DNA of 64,000 bases from Nitrospirota bacterium (GCA_040754395.1 JBFMCL010000002.1:62001-126000), one strand, 5' to 3'; numbered from the stretch's first letter, positions 10,051 through 19,195 are shown. The notes: generated by a model from the letters alone, not told the origin. A program made the numbers and translations.

Positions 10051-10080
10051 TTGACAAGTTTGTACCGAAAAAGGTAAATT
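10051..10080 (+). promoter_or_regulatory. Promoter of the tRNA-Lys/tRNA-Glu pair
   Basis: TTGACA (10051-10056) and TAAATT (10075-10080) are separated by 18 bases and lie 13 bases before the mature tRNA-Lys 5' end. Confidence 0.7.
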
Positions 10081-10093
10081 AAAAATCTAATCC

Positions 10094-10169
10094 GGGCCGC
10101 TAGCTCAGTTGGTAGAGCAACGCCCTTTTAAGGCGTGGGTCGTTGGTTCGAATCCAACGCGGCTCACCA
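10094..10169 (+). tRNA. tRNA-Lys (anticodon TTT)
   Basis: A full cloverleaf is visible: acceptor GGGCCGC/GCGGCTC, anticodon stem ACGCC/GGCGT with loop CTTTTAA, T stem GTTGG/CCAAC. The 3' CCA is encoded. It is followed after five bases by tRNA-Glu. Confidence 0.97.
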
Positions 10170-10174
10170 ATCGC

Positions 10175-10252
10175 GTCCCTATCGTCTAGCCCGGCCTAGG
10201 ACATCGCCCTTTCAAGGCGGTAACACGGGTTCGAATCCCGTTGGGGACGCCA
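10175..10252 (+). tRNA. tRNA-Glu (anticodon TTC)
   Basis: Acceptor GTCCCTA pairs with TGGGGAC, the anticodon loop is CTTTCAA, and the T arm is ACGGG/CCCGT; CCA is encoded. Its 3' end (10244-10254) recurs at 12191-12201, see the accessory patch. Confidence 0.96.
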
Positions 10253-10267
10253 ATACCAAAATCAACT

Positions 10268-10298
10268 CCCTTTGGCAATCATGTCAAAGGGTTTTTTT
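10268..10298 (+). terminator. Rho-independent terminator after the tRNA pair
   Basis: CCCTTTG (10268-10274) pairs with CAAAGGG (10285-10291) across a 10-base loop and is followed by seven T residues. Confidence 0.9.
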
Positions 10299-10569
10299 AT
10301 TTGCGGGATGCCTTATGACACTTGAAAAGGGTTTCTTACAGGAGCTCATAATTAAGCATCATAGAACAAGGCTGTGATTGTTTTTTCAGGGAATGAACAT
10401 GCCCTCGGAGCTAACCGGGATGCAGCCTGCACCTACAAGGGCGCAAAAATTACGTAAGATGAAAAGTGATGGTTAACAGGAGAATTGTCTAATGGTCCAT
10501 CTGATCCGTCGGGGCAATCACCTTTGCTAAAACCAAATCAGCTTAATCCCGATCGGCTGTCGAGCCGCT

Positions 10570-11232
10570 TTAAGAGTAACCGAATTGATATATGTCATTA
10601 GCACGGAACCTCTTATCAAAGGGTACAAATTCGTTATAACGACTATCAAGAAATGCGCCCATGATTCTAAGCTTTGTGAGATAAGGTGCCTTTCGGCCCC
10701 ACTCCGCTTTCTGTCCGGAGGCTATCTCCCACCTCCCATTTATGATCTCCGCGATCTGTGAATGGCCAGATAGCCCTGAACTCCATTCACCTTTACACGA
10801 AGGGCATTCTAAATCAATCTCTTTGCCATGTTCAGTAAGCCAGGCTTTAGCAGAGAGAGTAGAAAGTGATTCCCGAATAAAATCGACGCTGAGGACCGAT
10901 GCTGTAGATGGTGCGCTCTCAAGAATGGGCGGCAATATAGTTTTCATGAATAACGCATTTGCTTGAAGACCAGCCCACGGGGATCGAAAATACTGTGCTC
11001 GATATCCAGTAGCTGAATTAAAAAATTGATCGAACAAGGTTCTTCCTATTTCCACAGTATATACTGGCCTCTGAAAATCAGTGCCCTCGATCCTATTAGT
11101 GTGACAGCAGAGCACAGCGAGGTTCTTTGCTATTGTTATCGCAATGTCTTCGAAGGAGATGGAATCTTTAAGCTTGGGAAGGCGTTCCTGAGCATCCATC
11201 TGTAGTTTTAGTGTCCAAGTTATGTCATGCAT
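10570..11232 (-). CDS. Hypothetical protein, 220 aa, with a CxxC motif
   Basis: I do not recognise this family. The product is soluble, without signal peptide or membrane segment. It carries LECPSCKGEW at about residues 140-149, a possible half zinc site, and a Trp/Tyr-rich C-terminal third. It starts at an ATG shortly after an AT-rich stretch and has no operon partner. It lies alone on the minus strand between the tRNA-Glu terminator and the toxin-antitoxin pair, so it is probably accessory. The 271 bp between the terminator and this gene hold nothing I can assign. Confidence 0.6.
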   Translation of the reverse strand: MHDITWTLKLQMDAQERLPKLKDSISFEDIAITIAKNLAVLCCHTNRIEGTDFQRPVYTVEIGRTLFDQFFNSATGYRAQYFRSPWAGLQANALFMKTILPPILESAPSTASVLSVDFIRESLSTLSAKAWLTEHGKEIDLECPSCKGEWSSGLSGHSQIAEIINGRWEIASGQKAEWGRKAPYLTKLRIMGAFLDSRYNEFVPFDKRFRANDIYQFGYS

Positions 11233-11385
11233 TGGTATTTATTTTTTCATAATGTTAGCGTCGGATACTCATAGCAATATGCTCCATTATAGCAGGAAGC
11301 GATGCTTGAGGACTTCAGGAAGGACAATTGCCTCACCTTAAAAAAAGGAACACATCGAAAATAAGTTTGGATCTTCTTCTTATTT

Positions 11386-11415
11386 TATACAGATATTGAT
11401 TAAATTCTGTATAAT
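11386..11415 (+). promoter_or_regulatory. brnTA promoter with overlapping inverted-repeat operator
   Basis: A consensus -10 TATAAT (11410-11415) ends five bases before the brnT ATG. TATACAG (11386-11392) and CTGTATA (11407-11413) form an inverted repeat that extends imperfectly inward (10 of 12 positions per arm) and covers the -10. This fits autorepression by a ribbon-helix-helix antitoxin. Confidence 0.5.
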
Positions 11416-11420
11416 ATATT

Positions 11421-11696
11421 ATGAAATTTGAGTGGGATTCTCGAAAAAGTAGTGCCAACATGGATAAACACGGAATTGATTTCGAATCTGCCAAGGCACT
11501 CTGGCTTGACGAAAATAGAATCGAAATCGAAGCGCCATACCCTATCGAAGAAAGAAGAATCCTTATTGCACATTTACAGGGAATGTTTTGGACTGCTGCA
11601 TATACTATTCGGGAAGAGTCTACCATAAGACTTATTTCTGTGAGACGGTCAAGGGGGAAGGAGGTTAAATTATATGAAAAAGAAAAAATTGGCTAA
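11421..11696 (+). CDS. brnT: BrnT-family toxin
   Basis: The 91-residue protein begins MKFEWDSRKSSANMDKHGI, the BrnT opening (KFEWD...N..KHGI.FE.A), and ends with the RRSRGKE-type basic motif. BrnT is a RelE-fold ribonuclease toxin whose action stops translation. The gene comes first and overlaps the downstream antitoxin by 23 bases in another frame, the standard toxin-first order of brnTA. The ATG follows the -10 box by five bases. Confidence 0.85.
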   Translation: MKFEWDSRKSSANMDKHGIDFESAKALWLDENRIEIEAPYPIEERRILIAHLQGMFWTAAYTIREESTIRLISVRRSRGKEVKLYEKEKIG

Positions 11697-11940
11697 GAAT
11701 ATAAGGGAGTTCGACCAGCGTTTTGACGCGGGAGAAGATATCCATGATTTGATTGATATGAAGAAGTCAAAGATAATACATCATGGGAAAAAGGTGCGTC
11801 TAACAATCGATGTAGCTGAGTCCCTGGTGAATGAACTTGACGAAATACGTCGGAAGATCGGAGTAGACAGAGGTGCCTTAATAAAAGTTTGGCTTCATGA
11901 AAGAGTGAGGCAAGAAAAGGGAACGAGGAAAGCCAGTTAA
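11674..11940 (+). CDS. brnA: BrnA-type ribbon-helix-helix antitoxin
   Basis: The 88-residue product has a basic N-terminal tail and a ribbon-helix-helix-like core, with the strand KVRLTIDVAESLVNELDEI followed by helix GVDRGALIKVWLHERV. It would neutralise BrnT and bind the operator upstream. The start ATG lies inside brnT. It belongs to the CopG/BrnA-like class by position and pattern; a close BrnA match is not certain. Confidence 0.75.
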   Translation: MKKKKLAKNIREFDQRFDAGEDIHDLIDMKKSKIIHHGKKVRLTIDVAESLVNELDEIRRKIGVDRGALIKVWLHERVRQEKGTRKAS

Positions 11941-12190
11941 TCAGTTTATTTACAAAAGAACTACGCGGCCTTATGGTGTATACAATCGGCGCGCACTTCA
12001 GGAAGACATTGAGGCAAGTTTTTAATGCCGGTGACACTCCGTTCCTCTTTGAAAAACTCTTTCGAGACGGACATTATAAAATTGGCCTTGCCATTTTCCA
12101 CCACAATTACTTTTCTCATAATACTTCTGTAGTGGAAAATAGTAGTCAAGCTGCCTTCTGCATCAACCAGGTTCGAAAATCATAAATAAA
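11941..12190. other. Intergenic stretch after brnA
   Basis: This stretch holds only short open frames on both strands (up to 70 codons), none with a recognisable family or ribosome site. One minus-strand frame (11961-12119 from an ATG, beginning MRKVIVVENGKANFIM) has a mildly protein-like composition, but I cannot support it as a gene. The tRNA-Glu-like repeat ends the stretch. Confidence 0.35.
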
Positions 12191-12212
12191 GGGACGCCAA
12201 TTTTTTCTTCAA

Positions 12213-12241
12213 TTGACTTCACCGTCTGCCTTTGGTAACGT
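12213..12241 (+). promoter_or_regulatory. Promoter of the DUF3187-like gene
   Basis: TTGACT (12213-12218) and TAACGT (12236-12241, preceded by TG-G) are 17 bases apart, ten bases before the ATG at 12252. The in-frame TTG at 12213 is therefore the -35 box and not a start codon. Confidence 0.5.
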
Positions 12242-12251
12242 ATTTCCCGTC

Positions 12252-13217
12252 ATGAAAATGCTGACGGTTGCAGTATTGTCTCTTCTGCTCATTGTATCCC
12301 TCTCTTTGCCAGCAGGCGCCTTTGACGGTCCTCTGCAGGTCAGAAACCAGTTTCCGCTCTTTCTTCATTTGAATGCTCCCTCTCCGGAATCTGCAGCTAT
12401 GGGAGATACTCTGTCTGCAAGTCTTTCACATTCGAGCGTCCATCTCGTGAGGAATTCACCCGGGTGGACTGCGGGTCTTGACATGGAAATAACGGAAATA
12501 ACTTTCAGGTTCAGAAAGACTGTCAGAGATTTTATCGAACTCGGGATCGACCTTCCGCTGCTGAGTTTCAGTTCCGGGTTCATGGACGGCTTTCTCAAAG
12601 ATTATCATGATACATTCGGCTTCCCGGATTACGGGCGGAGCAGAAGGTCGGACAACAAGTTCCTTTATGAAGTGAGGAAGGGCGGCACTCTTGTGGTGAA
12701 GGGGAAAAACGGCAGAACGGGACCCGGTGATATCCGCCTTACTGCGAAAAAACCTCTCCTGAGCGGCAATCCCGCCGTCAGTATAAAGGGCGAGATCGAA
12801 CTCCCGACAGGAGATGCACACACCGGATTCGGAAGCGGCAGCTTCGGCGCCGGCCTGGCTGTGCTGTGTGATGCGCAACTGAGTGAGAAATTCAAATCGT
12901 ATCTGAACATCGGGGTTGTCTCTCCCGGTGATCTGCGGGCACTCAAAAAAGTGGATAGCAGGGAATTCGTCTATGGCAGCACCGCCATTGAGGCTGCCCT
13001 ATGGAAGCATATCAGCCTCATCGGCCAGGTTCTTGTGCACAGCTCCCCTTTTCCGGAGACGGATATTCCATCCGTTGACAGGACTGCGGTACTCCTCTCA
13101 TTCGGGGGGAGATATTCTGCCGGGAAGAACAGCCTTGAAGTCTCGTTTACCGAAGATCCCAATACCTCCGGAGCGCCGGATTTCACCATGAATTTTTCTT
13201 TCCGGAGACTGTTCTGA
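12252..13217 (+). CDS. DUF3187-like outer-membrane protein
   Basis: A 321-residue secreted protein with a clear signal peptide (MKMLTVAV...LPAGA, about 23 residues). The mature part starts with GPLQVRNQFPLFL and continues as alternating beta-strand sequence ending in an aromatic FRRLF, as in outer-membrane barrels. The RNQFPLFL opening and beta pattern resemble DUF3187 proteins, whose function is unknown. It is a single gene with its own promoter. I set the start at the first ATG because the upstream TTG overlaps the promoter. Confidence 0.65.
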   Translation: MKMLTVAVLSLLLIVSLSLPAGAFDGPLQVRNQFPLFLHLNAPSPESAAMGDTLSASLSHSSVHLVRNSPGWTAGLDMEITEITFRFRKTVRDFIELGIDLPLLSFSSGFMDGFLKDYHDTFGFPDYGRSRRSDNKFLYEVRKGGTLVVKGKNGRTGPGDIRLTAKKPLLSGNPAVSIKGEIELPTGDAHTGFGSGSFGAGLAVLCDAQLSEKFKSYLNIGVVSPGDLRALKKVDSREFVYGSTAIEAALWKHISLIGQVLVHSSPFPETDIPSVDRTAVLLSFGGRYSAGKNSLEVSFTEDPNTSGAPDFTMNFSFRRLF

Positions 13218-13220
13218 ACC

Positions 13221-13250
13221 TTGTAAGCATCTGATTCCGTAAGCTATTAT
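13221..13250 (+). promoter_or_regulatory. Promoter of the dCMP deaminase gene
   Basis: TTGTAA (13221-13226) and TATTAT (13245-13250) are 18 bases apart. The ATG at 13258 follows after seven bases without a Shine-Dalgarno sequence. Confidence 0.5.
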
Positions 13251-13257
13251 ACATATC

Positions 13258-13731
13258 ATGAAAAAGCCGAAAAAACTGAGACCCGACTGGGACGAATATT
13301 TTATCGGGATCGCGAAGGCTGTTTCGGCCAGAGCAACCTGTTTCCGGAGGAAATATGGCTCGGTGATCACCAAGGACAACATTATCGTCAGCACCGGGTA
13401 TAACGGCGCTCCCAGAGGGATGAAAGACTGCCTTGACGTAGGCAAATGCACCCGGAGAGAACTCCAGATCCCTCACGGCGAGCGATATGAACTCTGTCAC
13501 AGCGTACACGCAGAGGCCAATGCAATAATCCGTGCGTCTGCGGATGAACTGAGGGATGCCACGATCTACATTTCCGGAACCGATGAAGACAGCCGCGAGT
13601 GCAACTCCGAGCCCTGCATGATGTGCAAGCGGATGATTCTGAACTCACAGATAGCAAAAGTGGTCTGCTCCGACGGGAACGGGGGTTTTTCGGTCGTAAA
13701 CCCCAAGAAGTGGCTCAAAAAAAGGGTTTAG
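13258..13731 (+). CDS. dCMP/deoxycytidylate deaminase family protein
   Basis: The 157-residue zinc deaminase shows the HAEANAI motif (zinc His and proton-shuttle Glu) and PCMMCKRM (two zinc Cys). The RPDWDEYFIGIAKAVSARATC opening region and the GYNGAPRG motif are typical of ComEB/dCMP deaminases that make dUMP for thymidylate synthesis. It has its own promoter and is followed by the pseudouridine synthase gene after ~130 bp. Confidence 0.9.
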   Translation: MKKPKKLRPDWDEYFIGIAKAVSARATCFRRKYGSVITKDNIIVSTGYNGAPRGMKDCLDVGKCTRRELQIPHGERYELCHSVHAEANAIIRASADELRDATIYISGTDEDSRECNSEPCMMCKRMILNSQIAKVVCSDGNGGFSVVNPKKWLKKRV

Positions 13732-13846
13732 CCTGCTGAGTGTACAAATACTTGTGTATCCCAATAGGATATGGTTTTTCATACATTTTCATCCCGCTGC
13801 GCTGTTTCTGTCTCCCCGGCTTCCACAAATCGTTCAGATGATCTAT

Positions 13847-13862
13847 GGTATCATTAACTCTT
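13847..13862 (+). promoter_or_regulatory. Extended -10 promoter of the rluB-like gene
   Basis: TG-G-TATCAT (hexamer 13849-13854) lies eight bases before the ATG at 13863; there is no ribosome site. The alternative ATG at 13845 lies at the promoter itself. Confidence 0.4.
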
Positions 13863-14606
13863 ATGGAAAAAAGGCTCCAGAAGATACTCTCCGAAATGGG
13901 GATCGCGTCAAGAAGGAAAGCGGAAGAGCTGATCATGGAGGGCCGGGTGACGGTCAATGGTCAAATGGCAACGCTCGGCACCAAGGCGGACGCTGCAAAG
14001 GACCATATAAAGCTTGACGGAAAGCTTCTGATCAGGCCGGAACCGAAGGTGTATCTCATGTTCCATAAACCGAAAGGGGTGGTTACGACACTCCATGACC
14101 CTGAAGGCAGGCCCACTGTAAAAGATTTCCTCAAGAAGGTAAAATACAGGGTTTTCCCCGTCGGACGGCTCGATTATGATTCTGAAGGGTTGCTGCTTCT
14201 GACGAATGATGGAGATTTCGCGCACTCGTTGCTCCATCCTTCAAAAAAGATATACAAAACCTATCTTGTGAAGGTGAAAGGAGAACCGGACGAGGCGAAG
14301 GTCCAGAAATTGCGGAAAGGGATCAGGCTCCTGGAAGGGGTAACCGCTCCTGCGAGGATAAAGAAACTGCGGGAGACGGAACACAATACATGGTTTGAGA
14401 TGACCATATATGAAGGGAAAAAACGACAGATCAGAAGGATGTTCATGGACATCAAACATCCCGTGCTGAAACTGAAGAGAATAAAGTTTGGCGATCTGTC
14501 GCTCGGCGACCTGGAATCAGGTGCATACCGGTTCCTGACAGCCGAAGAAATAGAGAAAGTGAAAAAAGAATTTTTCACTGATCGGAGGGCAGATGGTTCG
14601 CGATAA
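13863..14606 (+). CDS. rluB: RluB/RsuA-family 23S/16S rRNA pseudouridine synthase
   Basis: The protein (247 residues) has an N-terminal S4 RNA-binding domain ([21 protein letters not shown]) and a pseudouridine synthase domain with the catalytic aspartate in [17 protein letters not shown]. The KKRQIRRMF motif near the end is family-typical. RluB is the likeliest assignment; RsuA, RluE or RluF relatives cannot be excluded by eye. Its stop overlaps the aspS start by 14 bases, so the two form an operon. Confidence 0.88.
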   Translation: MEKRLQKILSEMGIASRRKAEELIMEGRVTVNGQMATLGTKADAAKDHIKLDGKLLIRPEPKVYLMFHKPKGVVTTLHDPEGRPTVKDFLKKVKYRVFPVGRLDYDSEGLLLLTNDGDFAHSLLHPSKKIYKTYLVKVKGEPDEAKVQKLRKGIRLLEGVTAPARIKKLRETEHNTWFEMTIYEGKKRQIRRMFMDIKHPVLKLKRIKFGDLSLGDLESGAYRFLTAEEIEKVKKEFFTDRRADGSR

Positions 14607-16374
14607 AGGGTGTGGGGAGATACTGGAATCTGACATTGGCAAAAATCTGAGTCTCTGCGGATGGGTATTCAGACGGAGAGACCATGGCGGCCTCATATTT
14701 ATAGACCTGAGGGACAGGAGCGGGGTCCTCCAGATCGTATTCAGCCCCGACGTTTCCGGAGCAGCGCATGAACATGCCCATGACCTGCGGAGCGAATATG
14801 TGCTCTCTGTGTCTGGAGAAATAAGAAAACGGCCTGAGGGGACGGAAAACCCCGGCATGACGACCGGGATGGTTGAGCTGTATGTGAACAGTCTGTCAGT
14901 CCTGAATGAATCTGCGCCCCTGCCTTTCAGCGTGGAAGACGCTGCAGATGCCTCGGACATGCTGCGGCTGAAGCACCGGTACCTGGACCTGCGGAGACCT
15001 GAAATGCAGCGTAATTTCATTATCAGGCACAAAGTCACAAAGATTGTAAGGGATTACCTCGACGAGAGGGGTTTTCTTGAAATCGAAACGCCCATGCTTA
15101 CCAAGTCAACCCCTGAAGGGGCAAGAGATTATCTTGTGCCAAGCCGCCTGAACCCGGGAAATTTCTACGCGCTGCCTCAGTCACCGCAAATATTCAAACA
15201 GATCCTGATGGCTGCCGGCCTCGAAAAATACTTCCAGATCGTGAAGTGTTTCAGGGATGAAGACCTCAGGGCAGACAGGCAGCCCGAGTTCACCCAGATA
15301 GATCTTGAAATGTCTTTTGTGGACATCGAGGATGTGACAGGGATTATTGAGGGCATGATGCAGACGCTCTTCAGGAGCATTCTTGATCAGGAACTCGCCA
15401 TCCCGTTTGCGCATCTCAGCTACAGGGAATCTGTGGAAAGATTCGGGAATGACAAGCCTGACCTCCGGTTCGGCCTTGAACTCAGTGACATGGCAGACCT
15501 TGCGGAAAAAGGAACGTTCAAGGTCTTTCTCGACGCTGTCAGGTCAGGAGGAAGGGTTAAGGGGATAAACGGGCCGGGAATGGCATCCCTGTCAAGAAAA
15601 GAGATCGACATGCTGACCGAGGAGGCCCAGTCTTTCGGCGCTAAAGGGCTTGCGTGGATAAAGGTAAAAAACGGGTTCGAGTCTCCCATTGTGAAATTCT
15701 TTCCGGATGAGATTCTCCGGCAGATGGCAGAACGGCTTCAGGCAGGCGAAGGAGATCTTATGCTTTTTGTCGCAGATAAAGAGAAGGTTGTGCATGACGT
15801 CCTGGGCAGGATGAGGCTTGAGCTCGGGAAAAGGCTGAACCTCGTAGAGCCCGGCTACAGATTTGCATGGATTACCGATTTCCCTCTCCTCGAATGGAAT
15901 GATGAGGAAGAGAGGTTCGAGGCGATGCACCACCCGTTCACCTCGCCGATGGATGAGGATATTGAAAAGATGCTGTCGGGCAATACGGAGGATAAGGGGA
16001 TTCTCGCCTCTCTCCATGCAAAAGCCTATGACATTGTCCTGAATGGTTACGAGATCGGCGGTGGCAGCATCCGTATCCACCGTCGTGACCTGCAGAGGAA
16101 GATGTTCGATATCCTGAGAATCTCCGGGGAAGAGGCGCGGATGAAATTCGGGTTCCTGCTCGATGCGCTTGAATTCGGGGCACCTCCGCACGGAGGGATA
16201 GCGCTTGGCCTGGACAGGCTTGTCATGATTATGGTCGGGGCTTCCTCAATACGGGATGTTATCGCATTCCCGAAAACACAGAAGGCATTCTGCCTCATGA
16301 GCGGCACCCCGTCGCCTGTGGAACAGAAACAACTCAGAGAGCTCCATATCAGGACAGACATTCCGGAGGCATAA
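14593..16374 (+). CDS. aspS: Aspartyl-tRNA synthetase
   Basis: A 593-residue class II synthetase of bacterial type: OB-fold anticodon domain (1-110), catalytic domain with motif 2 [18 protein letters not shown], the inserted GAD domain in the middle (~290-420), and motif 3 [11 protein letters not shown]. The length matches bacterial AspRS. Whether it is discriminating or also charges tRNA-Asn cannot be decided here. The start overlaps the preceding gene and has a GGAGG-like site. Confidence 0.97.
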   Translation: MVRDKGCGEILESDIGKNLSLCGWVFRRRDHGGLIFIDLRDRSGVLQIVFSPDVSGAAHEHAHDLRSEYVLSVSGEIRKRPEGTENPGMTTGMVELYVNSLSVLNESAPLPFSVEDAADASDMLRLKHRYLDLRRPEMQRNFIIRHKVTKIVRDYLDERGFLEIETPMLTKSTPEGARDYLVPSRLNPGNFYALPQSPQIFKQILMAAGLEKYFQIVKCFRDEDLRADRQPEFTQIDLEMSFVDIEDVTGIIEGMMQTLFRSILDQELAIPFAHLSYRESVERFGNDKPDLRFGLELSDMADLAEKGTFKVFLDAVRSGGRVKGINGPGMASLSRKEIDMLTEEAQSFGAKGLAWIKVKNGFESPIVKFFPDEILRQMAERLQAGEGDLMLFVADKEKVVHDVLGRMRLELGKRLNLVEPGYRFAWITDFPLLEWNDEEERFEAMHHPFTSPMDEDIEKMLSGNTEDKGILASLHAKAYDIVLNGYEIGGGSIRIHRRDLQRKMFDILRISGEEARMKFGFLLDALEFGAPPHGGIALGLDRLVMIMVGASSIRDVIAFPKTQKAFCLMSGTPSPVEQKQLRELHIRTDIPEA

Positions 16375-16408
16375 GGACGGGAAGCACCAGTACGATTATG
16401 CGTTTGCC

Positions 16409-17875
16409 CTACTGGCTTCTGATGCTCTCATATGCACCAGCCGCAATATCACGCACATAGTTGTCACGGTCATTCATTGCATCACGCAGGGGTTCAATCG
16501 CGCGGGGGTCTTTTATTTTTCCGAGGGCTTTCGCGGCTTCCGATCGCACTACCCATGATTCGTCCCTGAGTGCTTCTATGAGCGGGACAACTGCGCGGCT
16601 GTCCTTTATTGATCCCAGGATTATTGCGGTAGCCGACCTGACATGGATATCGCCATCCTTCAGCATAAAAATCAGCCGCTCCACGCCCGGTCCCCCGATA
16701 CGTTCGAGCGCCTTCGTGGCATTTCCACGCACATGGGCATTTTTATCTTTCAGGGAATCGATCAGGGGCTCAACCGCATGAGAATCACTTGTATTTCCGA
16801 GGGCTTTTGCAGCTTCTGCACGTACAGCCCAGGATTCATCCTTCAGTGACTCGATGAGCGGTACAACCGCCCGGGTATCATTGATTTCTCCGAGTATTCT
16901 CGCTGCTGCCTGCCTGATGGAAATATCGTCGTCCTTCAGTGCCAGGATAAGGCCTTTCACCGCAGGAGCGCCTGTTCTGAGCAATGTCTTTGCCGCGCTG
17001 TCACGCACATTCCTGTCACCGTCTCCCAGGGCAGAGATCAGGGGTTCTATAATACGTTCATCGTTTACCGCTCCCAACGCCGCAGCCGCGTTTATCCTCA
17101 CCGTGCTGTCTTCATCCAGAAGCGCATCAATAAGGATGTCGACTGCCCTGTTGTCAGACTTTCCTTCAAGCGCCTTCACCGCCATCCTTCTGATCACCGG
17201 CTCTTTGCTCTGTGATGCGGCAATCAAATAGTCCGTCGACCGGGGGTCTTTCTGGCTGTATATTATCGTTTCAAGGGCACGAAGCACCGCCAGCTGAATC
17301 TTTGACTTCCTGTCCTTCAGCAATTTACTCAGCGGCTCCAGTACACGTGCGTCCCTGATTTCTTCCAGAGACATTACCGCTTTGTAACGGACCTCGGCAT
17401 CCTCATCCTTCAAGGCGCCGACCAGCGCGTCCACGACACCATTCTCCCGAATCATCCCGAGTGCTTCAGCCGCATTTCTTCTGACAGTGATGCTTTTCGC
17501 TTTCAGCGCAGCAGCAAGAGGTCCTGCGGAAGGCCTGCCTATCTTGCTAAGGGCGATCATGGCCTCGCGGGAGGGCGAGGTTGACCCCAGTATCGTATCA
17601 TCTGCGCGGATGATCACGGATGCCTCATCTCCAAGCATGGCGGCAAGGTACGGGATAGCGGGAACCGCCTTCGCTCCCATATCCCCGAGTCTCACGGCTG
17701 CGTTCTTTCTCTCTGCAGGAGACTGGGAATACAGCAGTTCGATCTGTTTTTTCACTTCAGGGGCCAGGTCTTCAGGAATTTTTTCTTTCGGGATATCTGG
17801 TATGGCATAACACTGAGCTTGCGTCATGAACACAAGCACGACCGTCAGCATTATTTGTGTGGCTATGCTTCTCAT
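16409..17875 (-). CDS. Exported HEAT-repeat protein
   Basis: The 488-residue protein has a signal peptide (MRSIATQIMLTVVLVFMTQAQCYA) and then about a dozen ~31-residue HEAT/PBS-lyase-like repeats of the form (A)VxPLIxALKDEsxxVRxxAAxALGxI. The C-terminal repeats are close copies of one another, for example two VVPLIE(S/A)L(K/R)DESW units ~93 residues apart, pointing to recent internal duplication. It is probably a periplasmic scaffold for protein contacts. The start at 17875 has GGAGGAG six bases upstream; an upstream ATG would lengthen it by seven residues. Confidence 0.85.
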   Translation of the reverse strand: MRSIATQIMLTVVLVFMTQAQCYAIPDIPKEKIPEDLAPEVKKQIELLYSQSPAERKNAAVRLGDMGAKAVPAIPYLAAMLGDEASVIIRADDTILGSTSPSREAMIALSKIGRPSAGPLAAALKAKSITVRRNAAEALGMIRENGVVDALVGALKDEDAEVRYKAVMSLEEIRDARVLEPLSKLLKDRKSKIQLAVLRALETIIYSQKDPRSTDYLIAASQSKEPVIRRMAVKALEGKSDNRAVDILIDALLDEDSTVRINAAAALGAVNDERIIEPLISALGDGDRNVRDSAAKTLLRTGAPAVKGLILALKDDDISIRQAAARILGEINDTRAVVPLIESLKDESWAVRAEAAKALGNTSDSHAVEPLIDSLKDKNAHVRGNATKALERIGGPGVERLIFMLKDGDIHVRSATAIILGSIKDSRAVVPLIEALRDESWVVRSEAAKALGKIKDPRAIEPLRDAMNDRDNYVRDIAAGAYESIRSQ

Positions 17876-17927
17876 ATCTCCTCCCCCAACGATCAAGCTA
17901 CAAAAAACTGCGTGCTCTTCTTCGTTC

Positions 17928-19184
17928 TCAGAAAGCCTGCATATATTTCACGTATGACTGATAGTTTCTCTTTACCTCGGTCATGGAGTCGCCGCCGAAC
18001 TTCTGGAGAAACACATCTGCAATCGTCAGTGCAACCACTGCTTCCCCGATAACCCCTGCCGCAGGTACCGCACAGATATCGGACCGTTCGTACGCCGCCT
18101 CAACCCTTTTCTTGGTAAAGATATCCACTGACTGAAGCGGTTTTCTCTGTGTCGGGATCGGTTTCATTGCCGCGCGCACAATTACCGGCAAACCGTTTGT
18201 CATGCCTCCCTCGATACCGCCGGAGAAATTGGTCTTCCTGGAAAATCCGTTGCCGCTGATTTCCGGTTCTTTGGAGCGGTTTCCTGCGTGACGGATCTTT
18301 TCTCCGCGCCCTGCGGCCTTGCCTTGATAAAATATCTCATCCATTACCTCTGATCCGAACCTGCCGCTCATCAGGAAACCAAGCCCGGTTTCGACTCCCT
18401 TAATCGCCTGTATGCCCATCAATGCCTGTGCGAGCCTTCCGTCAAGCCGTGTATCCCATTGGATATGGCTTCCAAGGCCTATCGGCACATTAGTTACAAA
18501 AACCTCGAATATCCCGCCAAGGGAGTTCCCCTCCTTTACCGCCTTGTCTATCAGCCTGACCATCTTCTGAGAAACCCTTTCATCAGGGCATCTGACAGGC
18601 GATTTCTCAGCCCTTTTGAATGCCTGCAGAAGCTGTTTCTGCTGCGGGCTTTGACTGATACGCCCTGACTCAGGGATCCTCACTGCTCCTATCTGCACGA
18701 TATAACTGCCGACGGTGATGTTGAATTCTGCCAGAAAACGCTTTGCCACGGCCCCCAGTGCGACCCGCATGGCTGTTTCCCTCGCACTTGAGCGTTCGAG
18801 GACATTGCGTATGTCATGATGGTCATATTTGATTGCACCGGGAAGATCTGCATGTCCGGGCCTCGGTCTGGAAACAGCAGGGATAGACCCTGCTGCCCGG
18901 GCATGCACAGACATCCCTTCCCCCCAGTTTTTATAGTCCCTGTTCGTGATAATAAGCGCCACCGGGGAACCGATGGTATTCCCCCACCTGACCCCTGAGA
19001 TGATCTCGGCATGGTCGGATTCTATCTTCATTCTCCCGCCCCGCCCATATCCGCCCTGCCTTCTTCTCAGGTCGTTATCAATATCCTCCTCAGACAGGGA
19101 AAGACCGGATGGAATCCCCTCAAGAATGCCGACCAGAGCTTTTCCATGAGACTCACCGGCAGTTATGTAGCGAATGGCTCCCAT
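17928..19184 (-). CDS. aroC: Chorismate synthase
   Basis: FMN-dependent elimination of phosphate from EPSP to chorismate, the last step of the shikimate pathway. The GESHGKALVGILEGIPSG opening, RRQGGYGRGGRM and the later RSDICAVPAAGVIGEA motifs are diagnostic. ATG at 19184 gives 418 residues with AGGA just upstream; the frame continues further upstream but without family similarity. It is slightly longer than the 360-400 typical, with extra loops in the middle. It is divergent from the CPBP protease gene, sharing a ~100-bp promoter region. Confidence 0.95.
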   Translation of the reverse strand: MGAIRYITAGESHGKALVGILEGIPSGLSLSEEDIDNDLRRRQGGYGRGGRMKIESDHAEIISGVRWGNTIGSPVALIITNRDYKNWGEGMSVHARAAGSIPAVSRPRPGHADLPGAIKYDHHDIRNVLERSSARETAMRVALGAVAKRFLAEFNITVGSYIVQIGAVRIPESGRISQSPQQKQLLQAFKRAEKSPVRCPDERVSQKMVRLIDKAVKEGNSLGGIFEVFVTNVPIGLGSHIQWDTRLDGRLAQALMGIQAIKGVETGLGFLMSGRFGSEVMDEIFYQGKAAGRGEKIRHAGNRSKEPEISGNGFSRKTNFSGGIEGGMTNGLPVIVRAAMKPIPTQRKPLQSVDIFTKKRVEAAYERSDICAVPAAGVIGEAVVALTIADVFLQKFGGDSMTEVKRNYQSYVKYMQAF

Positions 19185-19195
19185 TATTTCCTGAA

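Larger units (their letters stand above)
10244..12201. mobile_element. Possible small integrated patch at the tRNA-Glu 3' end
   Basis: GGGACGCCAAT spans the tRNA-Glu 3' end at 10244-10254 and occurs again at 12191-12201. GGTTCGAA of the T loop also recurs 21 bases before the second copy (16 bases in the tRNA). Between the copies the sequence is visibly AT-richer than its surroundings and holds an unknown protein and a BrnT/BrnA pair. No integrase or transposase is seen, so this would be a decayed or passenger element. The repeat is short and could be chance. Confidence 0.35.

Noticed and set aside
10135-10377. Open frame starting inside tRNA-Lys
   Set aside because: It runs through two tRNA genes and a terminator, so it is not a protein gene.
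12213-12251. In-frame TTG start giving a longer DUF3187-like protein
   Set aside because: The TTG is part of a -35 box (TTGACT) with a matching -10; the first ATG at 12252 directly begins a signal peptide.
14517-15038. 173-codon frame opposite aspS
   Set aside because: It is a shadow of aspS with no recognisable motifs or ribosome site.
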